Origin: Hyphomicrobiales bacterium
GTDB lineage: Bacteria > Pseudomonadota > Alphaproteobacteria > Rhizobiales > Methyloligellaceae
Reading direction: 5' to 3'
Assembly (NCBI GenBank): GCA_028280515.1
Contig: JANQLP010000014.1
Location: 1-44,130 of the forward strand
Length of the DNA stretch: 44,130 nucleotides
A program made the translations under genes and the position numbers. How positions within the stretch are numbered: position 1 is the stretch's first letter; each line of letters begins with the position of its first letter. The notes beneath the pieces were generated by a model that did no database searches, was not told the origin of the DNA, and saw only the letters and a list, made by a program, of their open reading frames with translations. This document shows positions 1 through 8,812 of this stretch, one piece after another.

Positions 1-323
1 TCCGCGAGATGATCGTCGCGTCCGTCGACGTCATCATCCAGGCGTCACGCATGCGCGACGGCTCGCGCAAGATCACGCACATCACCGAAGTCGTGGGCCT
101 TGAAGGCGATGTGATCACGCTTCAGGACCTCTACATCCACGAGATTCTGGGCGAGGACCAAAACGGCAGAATCCAGGGACGCCATCGCACCACAGGCATT
201 GCGCGCCCGAGGTTCTGGGACCGGGCCCAGTACTTCAAGGAGGAAGACCGGCTTGCCGAGGCGCTGGCCGCGGGTGAGGTCACGGACGAGATGGGACGTC
301 CGTTGGGAGAGAACTTTGCTTAG
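1..323 (+). CDS. cpaF: CpaF/TadA-type pilus ATPase, C-terminal fragment
   Basis: This is the last ~106 codons of a gene cut by the left edge; the reading frame is open from base 3. The protein segment (SRMRDGSRKITHITEVVGLE, then LQDLY and a final DEMGRPLGENF-like end) matches the C-terminal part of CpaF/TadA, the hexameric secretion ATPase that powers Tad (Flp) pilus assembly at the inner membrane. The Walker motifs would lie upstream, outside the window. The identification is supported by the immediately following tadB and tadC genes; the stop codon overlaps the proposed TTG start of tadB by 8 bases, which suggests translational coupling in one operon. Confidence 0.9.
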   Translation, partial: REMIVASVDVIIQASRMRDGSRKITHITEVVGLEGDVITLQDLYIHEILGEDQNGRIQGRHRTTGIARPRFWDRAQYFKEEDRLAEALAAGEVTDEMGRPLGENFA

Positions 324-1305
324 TCCGCAACTGGTCGAAGTGGCAGTTATCTTCCTCGCCGCGATCAGCGTCGGCGGTATCGCCTACGTACTGATCATGC
401 CGTTCGTTTCGGGGGAACGCACCACCGAAAAACGTCTCAAGTCGGTTGCCGATGGCCGGACTGTCTCGACACAACGCGGCGCCGCGGAGGCCATCTCGAC
501 GCGGAAGACACAGGTTGAGGACGTTCTGAAGGAGCTTGAGGCGAAGCAGAAGTCCAAGAAACGTATGACAATGAAGTCGCGGTTGCGGCAGGCGGGCTTC
601 ACCATTTCGGTCAAATTTTTCTACATTGTGTGCCTGATTTTCGGACTTTTCGTCGGCGCTGTCGTACTCCTCACCGGCTCAAGCCCAATTGTTTCAGGCC
701 TGGCGTTTTTCGCCAGCAGCGTCGGGCTCCCGCGATGGGTGATCGCCAAGCTCGCCAAGCGGCGGCAAAAGCAGTTCACAAAGGAGTTCGCCAATTCCAT
801 CGATATCATCGTGCGCGGCATCAAGACCGGTTTGCCGCTCAATGACTGTCTTCAGATCATCGCCCAGGAGGCTGCAGAGCCGGTCCGGGGCGAATTCGTG
901 GAAATCGTCGAGCAACAAAGCGTCGGTGTGCCGCTGAGCAAGGCATTTGAGCGGATGTACGAACGCATGCCGCTTCAGGAAGTGAACTTTTTCTCAATCG
1001 TTATCGCCATTCAGCAACAGACGGGCGGCAATCTGGCGGAAGCGCTGGAGAACCTGTCGAATGTGCTGCGTGGCCGGCAGAAACTGGAGGGGAAAGTCCA
1101 GGCGTTCAGCGCTGAGGCCAAGACGTCTGCGGCCATTGTCGGTTCGCTTCCGGTCGTTGTGCTGGTCGCGATATCGATCCTGAACCCCAGCTACATCATG
1201 CTGTTGTGGACCGAGGAAATCGGCAAGCTCATGCTGATGTGCAGCGCCGTGTGGATGTTCATCGGCGTTCTCGTCATGCGCAAGATGATCAACTTCGACT
1301 ACTGA
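316..1305 (+). CDS. tadB: Tad pilus assembly inner-membrane protein TadB
   Basis: Predicted 329-residue integral membrane protein of the type II secretion F (GspF/T2SSF) family, a platform protein that works with TadC and the CpaF ATPase to extrude Flp pili. A membrane helix lies near the N-terminus (VAVIFLAAISVGGIAYVLI), further helices around residues 105-145, and the C-terminal T2SSF domain contains the typical IAIQQQTGGNLAEALENLS segment and closing hydrophobic helices. The open frame extends back to 199, but I chose the TTG at 316 because GGGAGAG sits about 6 bases upstream and because a start at 199 would put a long non-conserved stretch inside cpaF. TadC follows after 24 bases. Confidence 0.88.
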   Translation: MLSPQLVEVAVIFLAAISVGGIAYVLIMPFVSGERTTEKRLKSVADGRTVSTQRGAAEAISTRKTQVEDVLKELEAKQKSKKRMTMKSRLRQAGFTISVKFFYIVCLIFGLFVGAVVLLTGSSPIVSGLAFFASSVGLPRWVIAKLAKRRQKQFTKEFANSIDIIVRGIKTGLPLNDCLQIIAQEAAEPVRGEFVEIVEQQSVGVPLSKAFERMYERMPLQEVNFFSIVIAIQQQTGGNLAEALENLSNVLRGRQKLEGKVQAFSAEAKTSAAIVGSLPVVVLVAISILNPSYIMLLWTEEIGKLMLMCSAVWMFIGVLVMRKMINFDY

Positions 1306-1329
1306 CGGCGGAAGGACTCGCTAAGACCC

Positions 1330-2310
1330 ATGTACGATTTTCTGGTGCAGTTCCTGAATCCTCAGTTTCTGGTCATGGTGCTTTCAGCCCTTGCGGTCTT
1401 CGCGACGGTGGCGACAATCTCGATGACCGTGCTGAGCGGCGACCGCCTGAACTCACGGATGAAGTACGTCTCGAGCGAGCGCGAGAAGATGCGCGCGGAA
1501 CGCCTTGCCCAGCTGGCCGAGGACAACCGGAACGCGCGTCTGCGAAACCAGCCAAAGGGCTTCATGAAGCAGATCGTCGAGCAGCTGAACCTCAGGAAAC
1601 TGCTCGAAACGGATTCCACACGCGATCGGTTGAAGATGGCCGGTCTTCGCGGTCAGGCGCCCGTCGTCGCGTTTCTGTTTGCGCGCCTTGTACTGCCGTT
1701 CATCGCCTTCGGCGGTGCGCTGGCTTACCTTTTTCTCATCGAGGACTATCAGTTGCCGCCCTTGCCGCGGTTTGGCATCGCAATCGGTGCGGCGTATCTC
1801 GGCTTCTACCTCCCCAATCTCTTCGTCAGCAACCTGATCCAGCGCCGGCAAAAATCCGTCAAGCGTGCGTTTCCGGATGCGCTCGACTTGCTGCTGATTT
1901 GTGTGCAGGCCGGCATGTCAATCGAGGCCGCCTTCAGCAAGGTTGCGAGCGAAATCGGCTCGCGCTCGATGGAACTGGCCGAGGAACTGAGCCTCACCAC
2001 GGCGGAACTGTCCTACCTTCCCGATCGTCGACAGGCATTCGAAAACCTGGGCAAACGTACGGGCCTCCCCGGCGTTAAAGCTGTCGCTACGAGCCTGGTT
2101 CAGGCCGAACGGTACGGCACGGCGATCAGCACGGCGCTGCGCACGATGGCGCAGGAGAATCGCGATATGCGTATGGCCGAGGCGGAGAAGAAAGCCGCGA
2201 GCCTGCCGCCGAAGCTGACAGTGCCCATGATCGCGTTCTTCCTGCCTGTGCTGTTCATCGTCATTCTCGGGCCGGCATACATCAAGGTCATGCAGGTCCG
2301 CGGCGGATAG
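1330..2310 (+). CDS. tadC: Tad pilus assembly inner-membrane protein TadC
   Basis: Predicted 326-residue T2SSF-family membrane protein, the partner of TadB in the Tad pilus platform. It begins with a membrane helix (FLVMVLSALAVFATVATISM), has a basic cytosolic segment, a helical pair around residues 110-165, and a conserved T2SSF domain that includes FPDALDLLLICVQAGMSIEAAF and a Gly-Thr-Ala-rich ERYGTAISTALRTMA segment; it ends in a hydrophobic helix followed by GPAYIKVM, typical of TadC. The length equals that of the family. It is probably cotranscribed with cpaF and tadB, and its end faces the convergent TPR gene. Confidence 0.9.
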   Translation: MYDFLVQFLNPQFLVMVLSALAVFATVATISMTVLSGDRLNSRMKYVSSEREKMRAERLAQLAEDNRNARLRNQPKGFMKQIVEQLNLRKLLETDSTRDRLKMAGLRGQAPVVAFLFARLVLPFIAFGGALAYLFLIEDYQLPPLPRFGIAIGAAYLGFYLPNLFVSNLIQRRQKSVKRAFPDALDLLLICVQAGMSIEAAFSKVASEIGSRSMELAEELSLTTAELSYLPDRRQAFENLGKRTGLPGVKAVATSLVQAERYGTAISTALRTMAQENRDMRMAEAEKKAASLPPKLTVPMIAFFLPVLFIVILGPAYIKVMQVRGG

Positions 2311-2384
2311 AACCGCAAGCACGGTCCCTTCCGGTCTTGGCTGTGCGCTGGAAACCCAAGCCCATCATCTGACGCTATATCGGA

Positions 2385-2408
2385 GACGACATGCTGTTGC
2401 ATGTCGTC
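2385..2408. terminator. Perfect 10-bp hairpin between convergent genes
   Basis: GACGACATGC and its exact reverse complement GCATGTCGTC are separated by a TGTT loop. The hairpin sits in the 154-base gap between the end of tadC and the end of the convergent TPR gene, where a bidirectional transcription stop would be expected. There is no T-run on either side, so intrinsic termination is inferred from position and stem strength only. Confidence 0.5.
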
Positions 2409-2464
2409 CCGTCACTGACGCGCCGGTGGGCGCGCCAGTCCGTTCAGATGTGTCGGGAGGGAAC

Positions 2465-3616
2465 CTATTCCGCGGACTGTATCTGGAAACCGCTGGCCGT
2501 CGTGCGCGCTTGCGCGACGCTGACGTTCCGCTTTTTCACCGCGCTGGTATTGGTCCTTGTGGTCCAGGTTGGAACGCTCGCTGGCGCCGAGCCCGTCGGT
2601 TTGGCGGGCGGTTTGGCCTTCGGTTTCGGATTTGTCGCAGTGGTTGCGGCAGGAGCCGCCGGCTTTGCGGGTTTGGCCGCAGCTGGTTTTGGTGTTCGGG
2701 CGCTTGAGGTTTTCGCAGGCGCTGTCGACGCCGTTTTCACCGGCTTGGTCTTCTTGCTTGCCGCGGTCTGGACCTTCTTGGGCGCGTTTCGCTTTTGCGC
2801 GGGCGCCTTGGCGACCTGCGTTTTTTTCACCATGCTCTTCAGGTATGCGACGTTGTTCTCAACCTTTTCGTTGGCAAGGTCGGTCTGCGCGACCTTCTCC
2901 GCTTCGTCGAATTTCCGTTGCAGCCCGAGAACAAGCGCCAGGTTCTGACGCACACGGCGGGTGTTGTGGCCTTGGGCCACCGCACGCTTGAGCAGGTCCT
3001 CCGCGTCTCCAGCCTTGCCGTCCAGAGCATAGGACAGGGCCAGATTGTTGTAGATCGAGGTTGCGCCAGGCTGCTGGCGTAGCGCCGCGTGATAGAAGGA
3101 CTGCGCCTTCTTGTGGTCTCCGCGTTTCGCATTGAGGGTGCCAAGGGCGGAGAGGACGCGCCAGTCCGTCGCCCCCTTGCTGCGTATGGCTTGGTTGAGG
3201 AGCTGCTCGGCCATCTGCGTTTTGCCGAGATCAAGCGCGAGGCGACCATATTCCGACGCAAGGGCGCCGTGGCCGCGATTGAGTTCATAGGTGCGCGCAA
3301 GGACTTCCATGGCCCGGTCCTTGGAGCCGATTGCCTTGAGGTTGCGCGCGTAACTGATCGCCGCTCCCGGATCGGACGGCTTTTTCTGGTGCTTGCGGGC
3401 CCAGTGCGCCGTTGCGATGTGCAGCGGATGGTTCGGTTTCAGGCGCGGTCGCTCCGCCTGTTTGGTGTAGTTGATTGAAGCGACCTTCTTTTTCGGTGCG
3501 CTTTTCTTGCTGAGTTTCGTGCATCCTGCCGCGACGCAGATGATCGCTGTACTCGCCAGGAGATTCCACAAAAGCCGGCGGCATGCAGAACCCGCCGCGC
3601 CCTCCCACTTGACCAT
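2465..3616 (-). CDS. TadD-like tetratricopeptide-repeat lipoprotein
   Basis: Predicted 383-residue exported lipoprotein. The N-terminus has a hydrophobic stretch ending in VAAGC, a lipobox with Cys32 as the lipidated residue. Residues ~75-250 contain tandem TPR-like helical pairs (for example ATSIYNNLALSYALDGKAGDAEDLLKRA). Residues ~260-345 are a low-complexity Lys/Ala/Pro/Thr tail that may contact peptidoglycan or be disordered. TadD proteins of Tad systems are TPR lipoproteins that help the outer-membrane secretin, and the position next to cpaF-tadB-tadC supports that role, although the gene runs on the opposite strand to the pilus operon. Another TPR lipoprotein function cannot be excluded. 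Confidence 0.72.
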   Translation of the reverse strand: MVKWEGAAGSACRRLLWNLLASTAIICVAAGCTKLSKKSAPKKKVASINYTKQAERPRLKPNHPLHIATAHWARKHQKKPSDPGAAISYARNLKAIGSKDRAMEVLARTYELNRGHGALASEYGRLALDLGKTQMAEQLLNQAIRSKGATDWRVLSALGTLNAKRGDHKKAQSFYHAALRQQPGATSIYNNLALSYALDGKAGDAEDLLKRAVAQGHNTRRVRQNLALVLGLQRKFDEAEKVAQTDLANEKVENNVAYLKSMVKKTQVAKAPAQKRNAPKKVQTAASKKTKPVKTASTAPAKTSSARTPKPAAAKPAKPAAPAATTATNPKPKAKPPAKPTGSAPASVPTWTTRTNTSAVKKRNVSVAQARTTASGFQIQSAE

Positions 3617-3780
3617 GTTGCCGTCCTTACAGCCGTGGGGCCGTCTAATGTTGCGCTGGCGTTATATTCCGGGACAGTGGTCAAGAAAGGATTAACCAAG
3701 ACGGCGCGATTGGGACCGCCATTTGGCGGGAAATCGCGGAAATGGGCTGGAGTTTGACGCGCGGAGCCGCGCAAGCCTGT

Positions 3781-4467
3781 TCAGTTGGCAATGCCGCGTT
3801 CGGCCATCTGTTCATCGGCGCCGGAGCTCCACTCGGCAATCGCATCGAGTGAGAGAATGGTCTCGCAATAGGCTTTCGCCGTGCCGTCGTCGCCATGTTC
3901 GGCAAGCGCGATGCCATAGGTGCGGAAACGCGATGTCACCGGGGCGTACATGGCGTCGGCGGCGGAGAAAGCGCCGAACAGGAACGGCCCGTCACCGCCA
4001 TACGAGGCCCGGCACATACGCCAGATGTCGACGATCCTGCCGGTATCCCTGCTCACGCCCACACTGATCTCGTCAACCGGTTTGGATCCCAGAATGTCCA
4101 TCGGCATCTCGCCGCGCAGATGTTCGAACCCGGAGTGCATCTCCGCAGTCACGGCTCGGGCGATGGCACGCGCCTCGCCGTCCTTCGGCCAGATCGCGCG
4201 GTCGGGGTGCTTCTCTGCCAGATATTCTGTGATCGCCAAGGTGTCCCAGATCGTGAGATCGCCCACTTTCAACACCGGCACCTTTCCCGACGGGGAGTGT
4301 TCGAGAATCCGCTTGCGCGCACCGCGGTTGCAGATATCGACGTTGATCTCCGCGAACGGGATATCGAACATCCGCATGAGCAGCCAGGGCCTCAGGCTCC
4401 ACGACGAGTAGTTCTTGTCACCCAGTACCAGTTCGTACGCACTTTCCGACACAGCCGACCACCCCAT
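3781..4467 (-). CDS. Glutathione S-transferase family protein
   Basis: Predicted 228-residue soluble protein with a thioredoxin-fold N-terminal domain (KNYSSWSLRPWLLMR, the SSWS serine region of the active site) and the glutathione-binding segment GKVPVLKVGDLTIWDTLAI followed by TEYLAEKHP, then an all-helical C-terminal domain. It would conjugate or reduce small electrophiles or peroxides with glutathione; the substrate cannot be told. The open frame extends upstream into the divergent aminopeptidase region, but homologous N-termini begin near YELVLGDKNYSS, so I use the ATG at 4467; a GTG at 4452 preceded by GGGGTGG is an equally credible start. It is divergent from the aminopeptidase gene. 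Confidence 0.85.
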   Translation of the reverse strand: MGWSAVSESAYELVLGDKNYSSWSLRPWLLMRMFDIPFAEINVDICNRGARKRILEHSPSGKVPVLKVGDLTIWDTLAITEYLAEKHPDRAIWPKDGEARAIARAVTAEMHSGFEHLRGEMPMDILGSKPVDEISVGVSRDTGRIVDIWRMCRASYGGDGPFLFGAFSAADAMYAPVTSRFRTYGIALAEHGDDGTAKAYCETILSLDAIAEWSSGADEQMAERGIAN

Positions 4468-4550
4468 TGTCTTTGCCGCTGCGCCTTGCGATACAGACGC
4501 GAGAAAAAGCCAAACGCGCGACGCGCGCGAAATATAGGGCGCATGCCAGT

Positions 4551-5966
4551 ATGAGCAAATCGGAATCAGGGAAGCCGTCATCGTTTTTCGTCTCGCAGGA
4601 CCAGGAAGGCTCAAGCTTGCCAATCTGGGTTGCCGGCAGCGATTCCCTGGAAGATGACCTGAAGCGCCTAAGCGCGGGCCACCGGAAATGGGCGCAGACC
4701 ACCGGCTGGAAGGCGGAAGAGGGCGGTGTTCTGCTTTTGCCGGGCAAGGACGGCGGCGTTTCCGGTGCGGTGCTCGGAATGGGGGCACAAACGGATGCCG
4801 CGCGCAGGGCCATGCTGACGGGAGCGTTGCCGCGCGCCCTGCCGGAGGGCGTCTTTCATTTTGAGGATGCCATCGAGGAGGCGGATCTTTCCGCACTCGC
4901 CTGGGCGATGGGAAGTTACCGTTTCTCGCGCTACAAGTCGGAGGACAAATGGACGCCGCGCCGCCTCGTTCTTCCCGCCACTGTCGACGGGAAACGCCTG
5001 GCCATTGCTGCCGAGGCGGTGGCGATGGGGCGCGACCTGATCAACACGCCCGCCAACGACTTCGGCCCGGCGGAGCTCGAACAGGCGGCGCGCAAGCTGG
5101 CGCGCCGACACGACGCGAAGGTCAAGGTCGTAACGGGCGATGCCTTGCTGAAGCAGAATTACCCTCTGATCCACGCCGTCGGCCGTGCGAGCGATCGTGC
5201 GCCGCGACTGATCGATTTTTCATGGGGCCAGGCGCGCGCGCCCAAGGTCACGCTCGTTGGCAAGGGCATCACCTACGATACGGGCGGGCTGAGCATCAAA
5301 CCGACGCCGGCCATGGTACTCATGAAGAAGGACATGGGCGGGGCGGCGTCCGTTCTTGCTCTGGCCTCGATGATCATGGCCGCGAAACTGAAAGTGCGCC
5401 TGAGGGTGCTGATCGCGGCCGCCGACAACGCCATCTCCGGCAATGCCTTTCGTCCCGGTGACGTTCTGCAGAGCCGCAAGGGCATCACGGTCGAGATTGG
5501 CAACACGGACGCGGAGGGCCGTCTGGTCATGGCCGACGCTCTTGCGCTCGCCGATGAAGAAAAGCCCGTGACGCTGGTGACCATGGCAACGCTGACAGGT
5601 GCCGCGCGGGTGGCGCTTGGTCCAGATCTGCCGCCTTTCTATTCGACCGATGACGGTTTCGCGGCGGACGTGCTCGCCAGCGCGGACCAGGTCGACGATC
5701 CGGTCTGGCGCATGCCGTTTTGGCAACCCTACGACAAGCTGCTTCGGGCCAAGACGGGCGACGTCAATCATATCTCCGACGGACCGTTTGCCGGGTCGAT
5801 TACGGCGGCCATGTTCCTGAAACGCTTCGTGGAGCAGTCACAGGCCTATGCGCATTTCGACATTTACGGCTGGGTGCCGCGCGCCAAGCCGGCGCGGCCC
5901 GAAGGCGGAGAGCCGCAAGGCGCGCGTGCGCTATTTGACGCGTTTTCGCGCAAATACGGACAATGA
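4551..5966 (+). CDS. M17 family leucyl aminopeptidase
   Basis: Predicted 471-residue cytosolic zinc/manganese aminopeptidase (leucyl aminopeptidase, PepA-like) that trims N-terminal residues from peptides. The catalytic C-terminal domain is complete: VGKGITYDTGG provides Lys238 and Asp243, MKKDMGG gives Asp261, and the family signature NTDAEGRL at about 318-325 gives Asp320, Glu322 and the catalytic Arg. The N-terminal ~150 residues form the divergent regulatory domain. The ATG at 4551 was preferred to an upstream in-frame start, which would overlap the divergent GST gene. The stop overlaps the next start (ATGA), so it is translationally coupled to an NlpC/P60 hydrolase. Confidence 0.93.
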   Translation: MSKSESGKPSSFFVSQDQEGSSLPIWVAGSDSLEDDLKRLSAGHRKWAQTTGWKAEEGGVLLLPGKDGGVSGAVLGMGAQTDAARRAMLTGALPRALPEGVFHFEDAIEEADLSALAWAMGSYRFSRYKSEDKWTPRRLVLPATVDGKRLAIAAEAVAMGRDLINTPANDFGPAELEQAARKLARRHDAKVKVVTGDALLKQNYPLIHAVGRASDRAPRLIDFSWGQARAPKVTLVGKGITYDTGGLSIKPTPAMVLMKKDMGGAASVLALASMIMAAKLKVRLRVLIAAADNAISGNAFRPGDVLQSRKGITVEIGNTDAEGRLVMADALALADEEKPVTLVTMATLTGAARVALGPDLPPFYSTDDGFAADVLASADQVDDPVWRMPFWQPYDKLLRAKTGDVNHISDGPFAGSITAAMFLKRFVEQSQAYAHFDIYGWVPRAKPARPEGGEPQGARALFDAFSRKYGQ

Positions 5967-6820
5967 CCGACGAGAATCTCGACAAACGCGTCAACCCGTA
6001 CAGGGACGATCTGGCAGCAGCGCACCTTGAGGGCAAGGTGCAGGCGAAACGTTTCACAAAGGGCACGAAACGGCAGGTCGTCGAGGCGGCCGTGCGGTTG
6101 CGTGAAGCCCCGCGACATGACGCGGTCCTTGAAACCGAGCTGCTGCTTGGAGAAGTGGTGACCGTCTATGACGAGCATGAGGGGTGGGCCTGGGCCCAGG
6201 CGGAGACGGACTCCCATGTCGGATATCTGTCCGCCAACGCGTTGACCGGCGCCATCTCGCGACCGACCCATCGTGTGCGGGCCCTGAGAACTCACATTTA
6301 CCCTGAACCGGACTACAAGGCGCCACCGCTCGATCTGCTCAGCATGAACGCGCGAATAGAGCTCGCAGGCACCGAGGGCCGTTTCGCTCAGCTCAGGGAT
6401 GGGCGATTTGTCGTCGCCTCGCATTGCGCCCCGATCGACAGCTTCGAAGAGGATTTCGTCGAGATTGCCGAGAGGTTCCTTGGGACGCCCTATCTGTGGG
6501 GCGGGCGCACCAGCATCGGTCTGGATTGTTCCGCCGTCATTCAGCTCGCATTGCAGGCAACGGGGGCGCCATGCCCGCGCGACAGCGACATGCAGGAGAC
6601 CGCGCTTGGCAGGCTGGTAAGCGATTCGCACGATCAAGGCGCGCTCCGGCGGGGCGACCTGGTGTTCTGGAGCGGACATGTCGGCGTGATGGTTGACGGT
6701 GCACGCCTGCTTCACGCCAATGTCCATCATATGGCGGTCGAGATCGAGCCCGCGGCCGAGGCAATCGCGCGCATCGAAACCGCTTACGGACCGATCACGT
6801 CGGTTCGGCGTCCGAGCTGA
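5963..6820 (+). CDS. NlpC/P60 family peptidase with SH3-like domains
   Basis: Predicted 285-residue protein with two bacterial SH3-like regions (~35-95 and ~100-155) and a C-terminal NlpC/P60 cysteine peptidase domain. The catalytic Cys189 lies in GLDCSAVIQ, preceded by PYLWGGRT; the catalytic His is in GHVGVM (about 239), and HAN (about 251) may supply the third residue. Such enzymes usually cut gamma-D-Glu-diamino acid bonds in cell-wall peptides; the absence of a clear signal peptide suggests cytosolic turnover of muropeptides. The overlap of 4 bases with the aminopeptidase gene fits a peptide-recycling pair, which is my inference. Confidence 0.9.
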   Translation: MTDENLDKRVNPYRDDLAAAHLEGKVQAKRFTKGTKRQVVEAAVRLREAPRHDAVLETELLLGEVVTVYDEHEGWAWAQAETDSHVGYLSANALTGAISRPTHRVRALRTHIYPEPDYKAPPLDLLSMNARIELAGTEGRFAQLRDGRFVVASHCAPIDSFEEDFVEIAERFLGTPYLWGGRTSIGLDCSAVIQLALQATGAPCPRDSDMQETALGRLVSDSHDQGALRRGDLVFWSGHVGVMVDGARLLHANVHHMAVEIEPAAEAIARIETAYGPITSVRRPS

Positions 6821-6833
6821 AAGGCCCGAGCCC

Positions 6834-7217
6834 GTGAGTCCGTCCCAGTCGCCCGAAAACCTACCGCCCGAGAACCCGCCGCCCGAGACCGGCACACCCA
6901 ACCTGGCGCATCAGCAATGGGTGTCGCGCGCCTACGGGTTCGCCGCGGCCTGCCTCTTTGCGCTGGCGCTCGTCGAGGCGTTCGGCGTCGCGACGCCACT
7001 GCTTCGTACGCTGCTGATGTTGGGCATTGCGGCATCGGGCACGGTTGCGTGGGTCATGCAGGCAAAGCGCGTATGCCCGAAGTGCGGCAAGCTCTATGGA
7101 TACGCAATCCGTATTGTGAATGCGAATGTATGCCGGTACTGCGGTGCGGACTTTCCTAAATGGATGCCGGGGCAGGACGACAGTCCGGCAAATCAAGAAC
7201 GAAAGGAAAAGGATTGA
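6834..7217 (+). CDS. Small membrane protein with C-terminal zinc ribbon
   Basis: Predicted 127-residue protein of unknown function. A Pro-rich N-terminus (residues 1-25) is followed by two hydrophobic helices (AYGFAAACLFALALVEAFGV and LLRTLLMLGIAASGTVAWVM). The C-terminal part has CPKCGKLYGY and CRYCGADFP, a four-cysteine zinc-ribbon knuckle pair. The start is a GTG at 6834, 13 bases after the preceding gene; no ATG is available without starting inside that gene. It lies between an NlpC/P60 gene and a rhodanese gene in one rightward run. Confidence 0.7.
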   Translation: MSPSQSPENLPPENPPPETGTPNLAHQQWVSRAYGFAAACLFALALVEAFGVATPLLRTLLMLGIAASGTVAWVMQAKRVCPKCGKLYGYAIRIVNANVCRYCGADFPKWMPGQDDSPANQERKEKD

Positions 7218-7223
7218 GGGGAC

Positions 7224-8810
7224 ATGACAGCATACATCGACGCACAAACGCTCAAGGGCTGGCTTTCGGAGCCGGAGGAAATCGCGCTTCTGGACGTTCG
7301 CGAACCCGGCCAATTCGGCGAAGGCCATCTGTTTTTCGCAATACCCCTCGCCTACAGCCGGTTCGAAATCGGCTTGCCGATGCTCGTTCCGAACAAGCGG
7401 GTGACTATGGTGCTCTGCGATGACGGAGACGGCGTTGCGGAACGCGCCGCGGAGCGGGCCGAGAGCATCGGATATGAGAATGTGCATGTCCTCGAGGACG
7501 GCGTCGGCGCATGGAAGGCTGCCGGTTTCACGCTTTACGAGGGCGTCAATGTGCCGAGCAAGACGTTCGGTGAACTCATTGAGCATGAGTTCGACACGCC
7601 GCGCATCTCGGCGGAGGACGTTCAGGCCATGACGGATGCGAACGAGAATTTCGTCATCGTTGATGGGCGTCCGTTTTCCGAGTACCAGCGCATGAACATC
7701 CCGGGAGGCATCTGTTGTCCGAATGGCGAACTCGCGTTGCGCATTGCCGATATCGCACCGGATCCGGACACGCATATCGTTGTCAATTGCGCCGGCCGCA
7801 CGCGTTCCATCATCGGTGCGCAGACGCTGATCGACATGGGTGTGCCGAACAAGGTCGTGGCGCTGGAAAACGGCACGCAGGGATGGTTTCTGGCAGGGCT
7901 CGAGCTGGAACACGATGCCACCCGGCGCCATTCCGCGTCCGTCGAGAACGCCGATCTGGGATCGCTTCAGGAGCGCGCCCAGGCGCTTGCGGCGGTGCGC
8001 GGTGCGCCGGTCGTTTCGTCCGATCAGCTTGTCGAGTGGTGCGCCGACGAGAACCGGACCACCTATGTGTTCGACGTGCGTACCGTCGAGGAATTCACCG
8101 ACGACGGGGTTGCCGGCACCGTCCATGCGCCCGGCGGACAACTCGTGCAGGCGACGGACCAATGGGTCGGCGTGCGCGGTGCGCGGATGGTCCTCCTCGA
8201 CAAGGAAGGCATCCGCGCGAGTGTCATCGCGAGCTGGTTGCGCCAGCTCGGTCACGAAGCCTACGTCTTGGATGGCGGGATTGGAGCCCTCGACGGTGTC
8301 GAGCTCCCGGGCGTTCTGCAGCCGAGGATCGCGCCGAACCTGAATGCGATCGCGCCGGAAGCGCTCGCTAATGCCCTCGAACGCGACGCAACACAGGTCA
8401 TCGATGTGCGTTCGAGCATGGCCTACCGCGAGGGGCACGTCGAGGGTGCGGCCTGGTCGGTCCGCCCGAAATTGCCGCTCGCATCCACCGATCCGTCAAA
8501 GACGGTAACGCTTGTTGCCGACGACACGCTCGTGGCGGAGCTTGCGGCAGGCGAGATATTGGCGGGCGGTGCGTCGGTTGCCGGCATTCTGCGTGGCGGC
8601 CCGGACGCGTGGCGCGCCGCGGGTCTCAGCGTCATCGCAACGCCGGATGACCCGGCGGATGCCGACTGCATCGATCATCTATTCTTCACAGCCGGACGCC
8701 ACAAGGGCAACGCCGAGGACGCCCGCAGGTATCTTGCGTGGGAAACGGCCCTGATCGGTCAACTCGACGAACAAGAGCGGTGCGTGTTCAGGATCACACC
8801 CGCGCCCTGA
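7224..8810 (+). CDS. Four-domain rhodanese-like sulfurtransferase
   Basis: Predicted 528-residue soluble protein built of four successive rhodanese folds (~5-105, 125-228, 263-362, 375-470). The first has a Cys in its active loop (VLCDDGDG, Cys65) and the second has a full CAGRTR loop (Cys189). The third has LLDKEGIR, with Asp where Cys is expected, and the fourth ADDTLV, also without Cys, so the last two are probably non-catalytic. Rhodaneses carry persulfide sulfur from donors to acceptors such as cyanide, thiols or proteins. ATG at 7224 is preceded by GAGGGGA. It converges on a cysteine-dioxygenase-like gene with only 2 bases between the stops, which suggests a sulfur amino-acid role. Confidence 0.85.
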   Translation: MTAYIDAQTLKGWLSEPEEIALLDVREPGQFGEGHLFFAIPLAYSRFEIGLPMLVPNKRVTMVLCDDGDGVAERAAERAESIGYENVHVLEDGVGAWKAAGFTLYEGVNVPSKTFGELIEHEFDTPRISAEDVQAMTDANENFVIVDGRPFSEYQRMNIPGGICCPNGELALRIADIAPDPDTHIVVNCAGRTRSIIGAQTLIDMGVPNKVVALENGTQGWFLAGLELEHDATRRHSASVENADLGSLQERAQALAAVRGAPVVSSDQLVEWCADENRTTYVFDVRTVEEFTDDGVAGTVHAPGGQLVQATDQWVGVRGARMVLLDKEGIRASVIASWLRQLGHEAYVLDGGIGALDGVELPGVLQPRIAPNLNAIAPEALANALERDATQVIDVRSSMAYREGHVEGAAWSVRPKLPLASTDPSKTVTLVADDTLVAELAAGEILAGGASVAGILRGGPDAWRAAGLSVIATPDDPADADCIDHLFFTAGRHKGNAEDARRYLAWETALIGQLDEQERCVFRITPAP

Positions 8811-8812
8811 AA

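Noticed and set aside
2391-2948. 185-codon + strand frame that looks like a hydrophobic membrane protein
   Set aside because: It is the complement of the Lys/Ala/Pro-rich tail of the TPR gene, whose codons read as Leu, Phe, Gly and Ala on the other strand.
6861-8438. 525-codon antisense frame over the rhodanese gene
   Set aside because: Arg/Asp/His-rich shadow without domain signals; the sense frame has four clear rhodanese domains.
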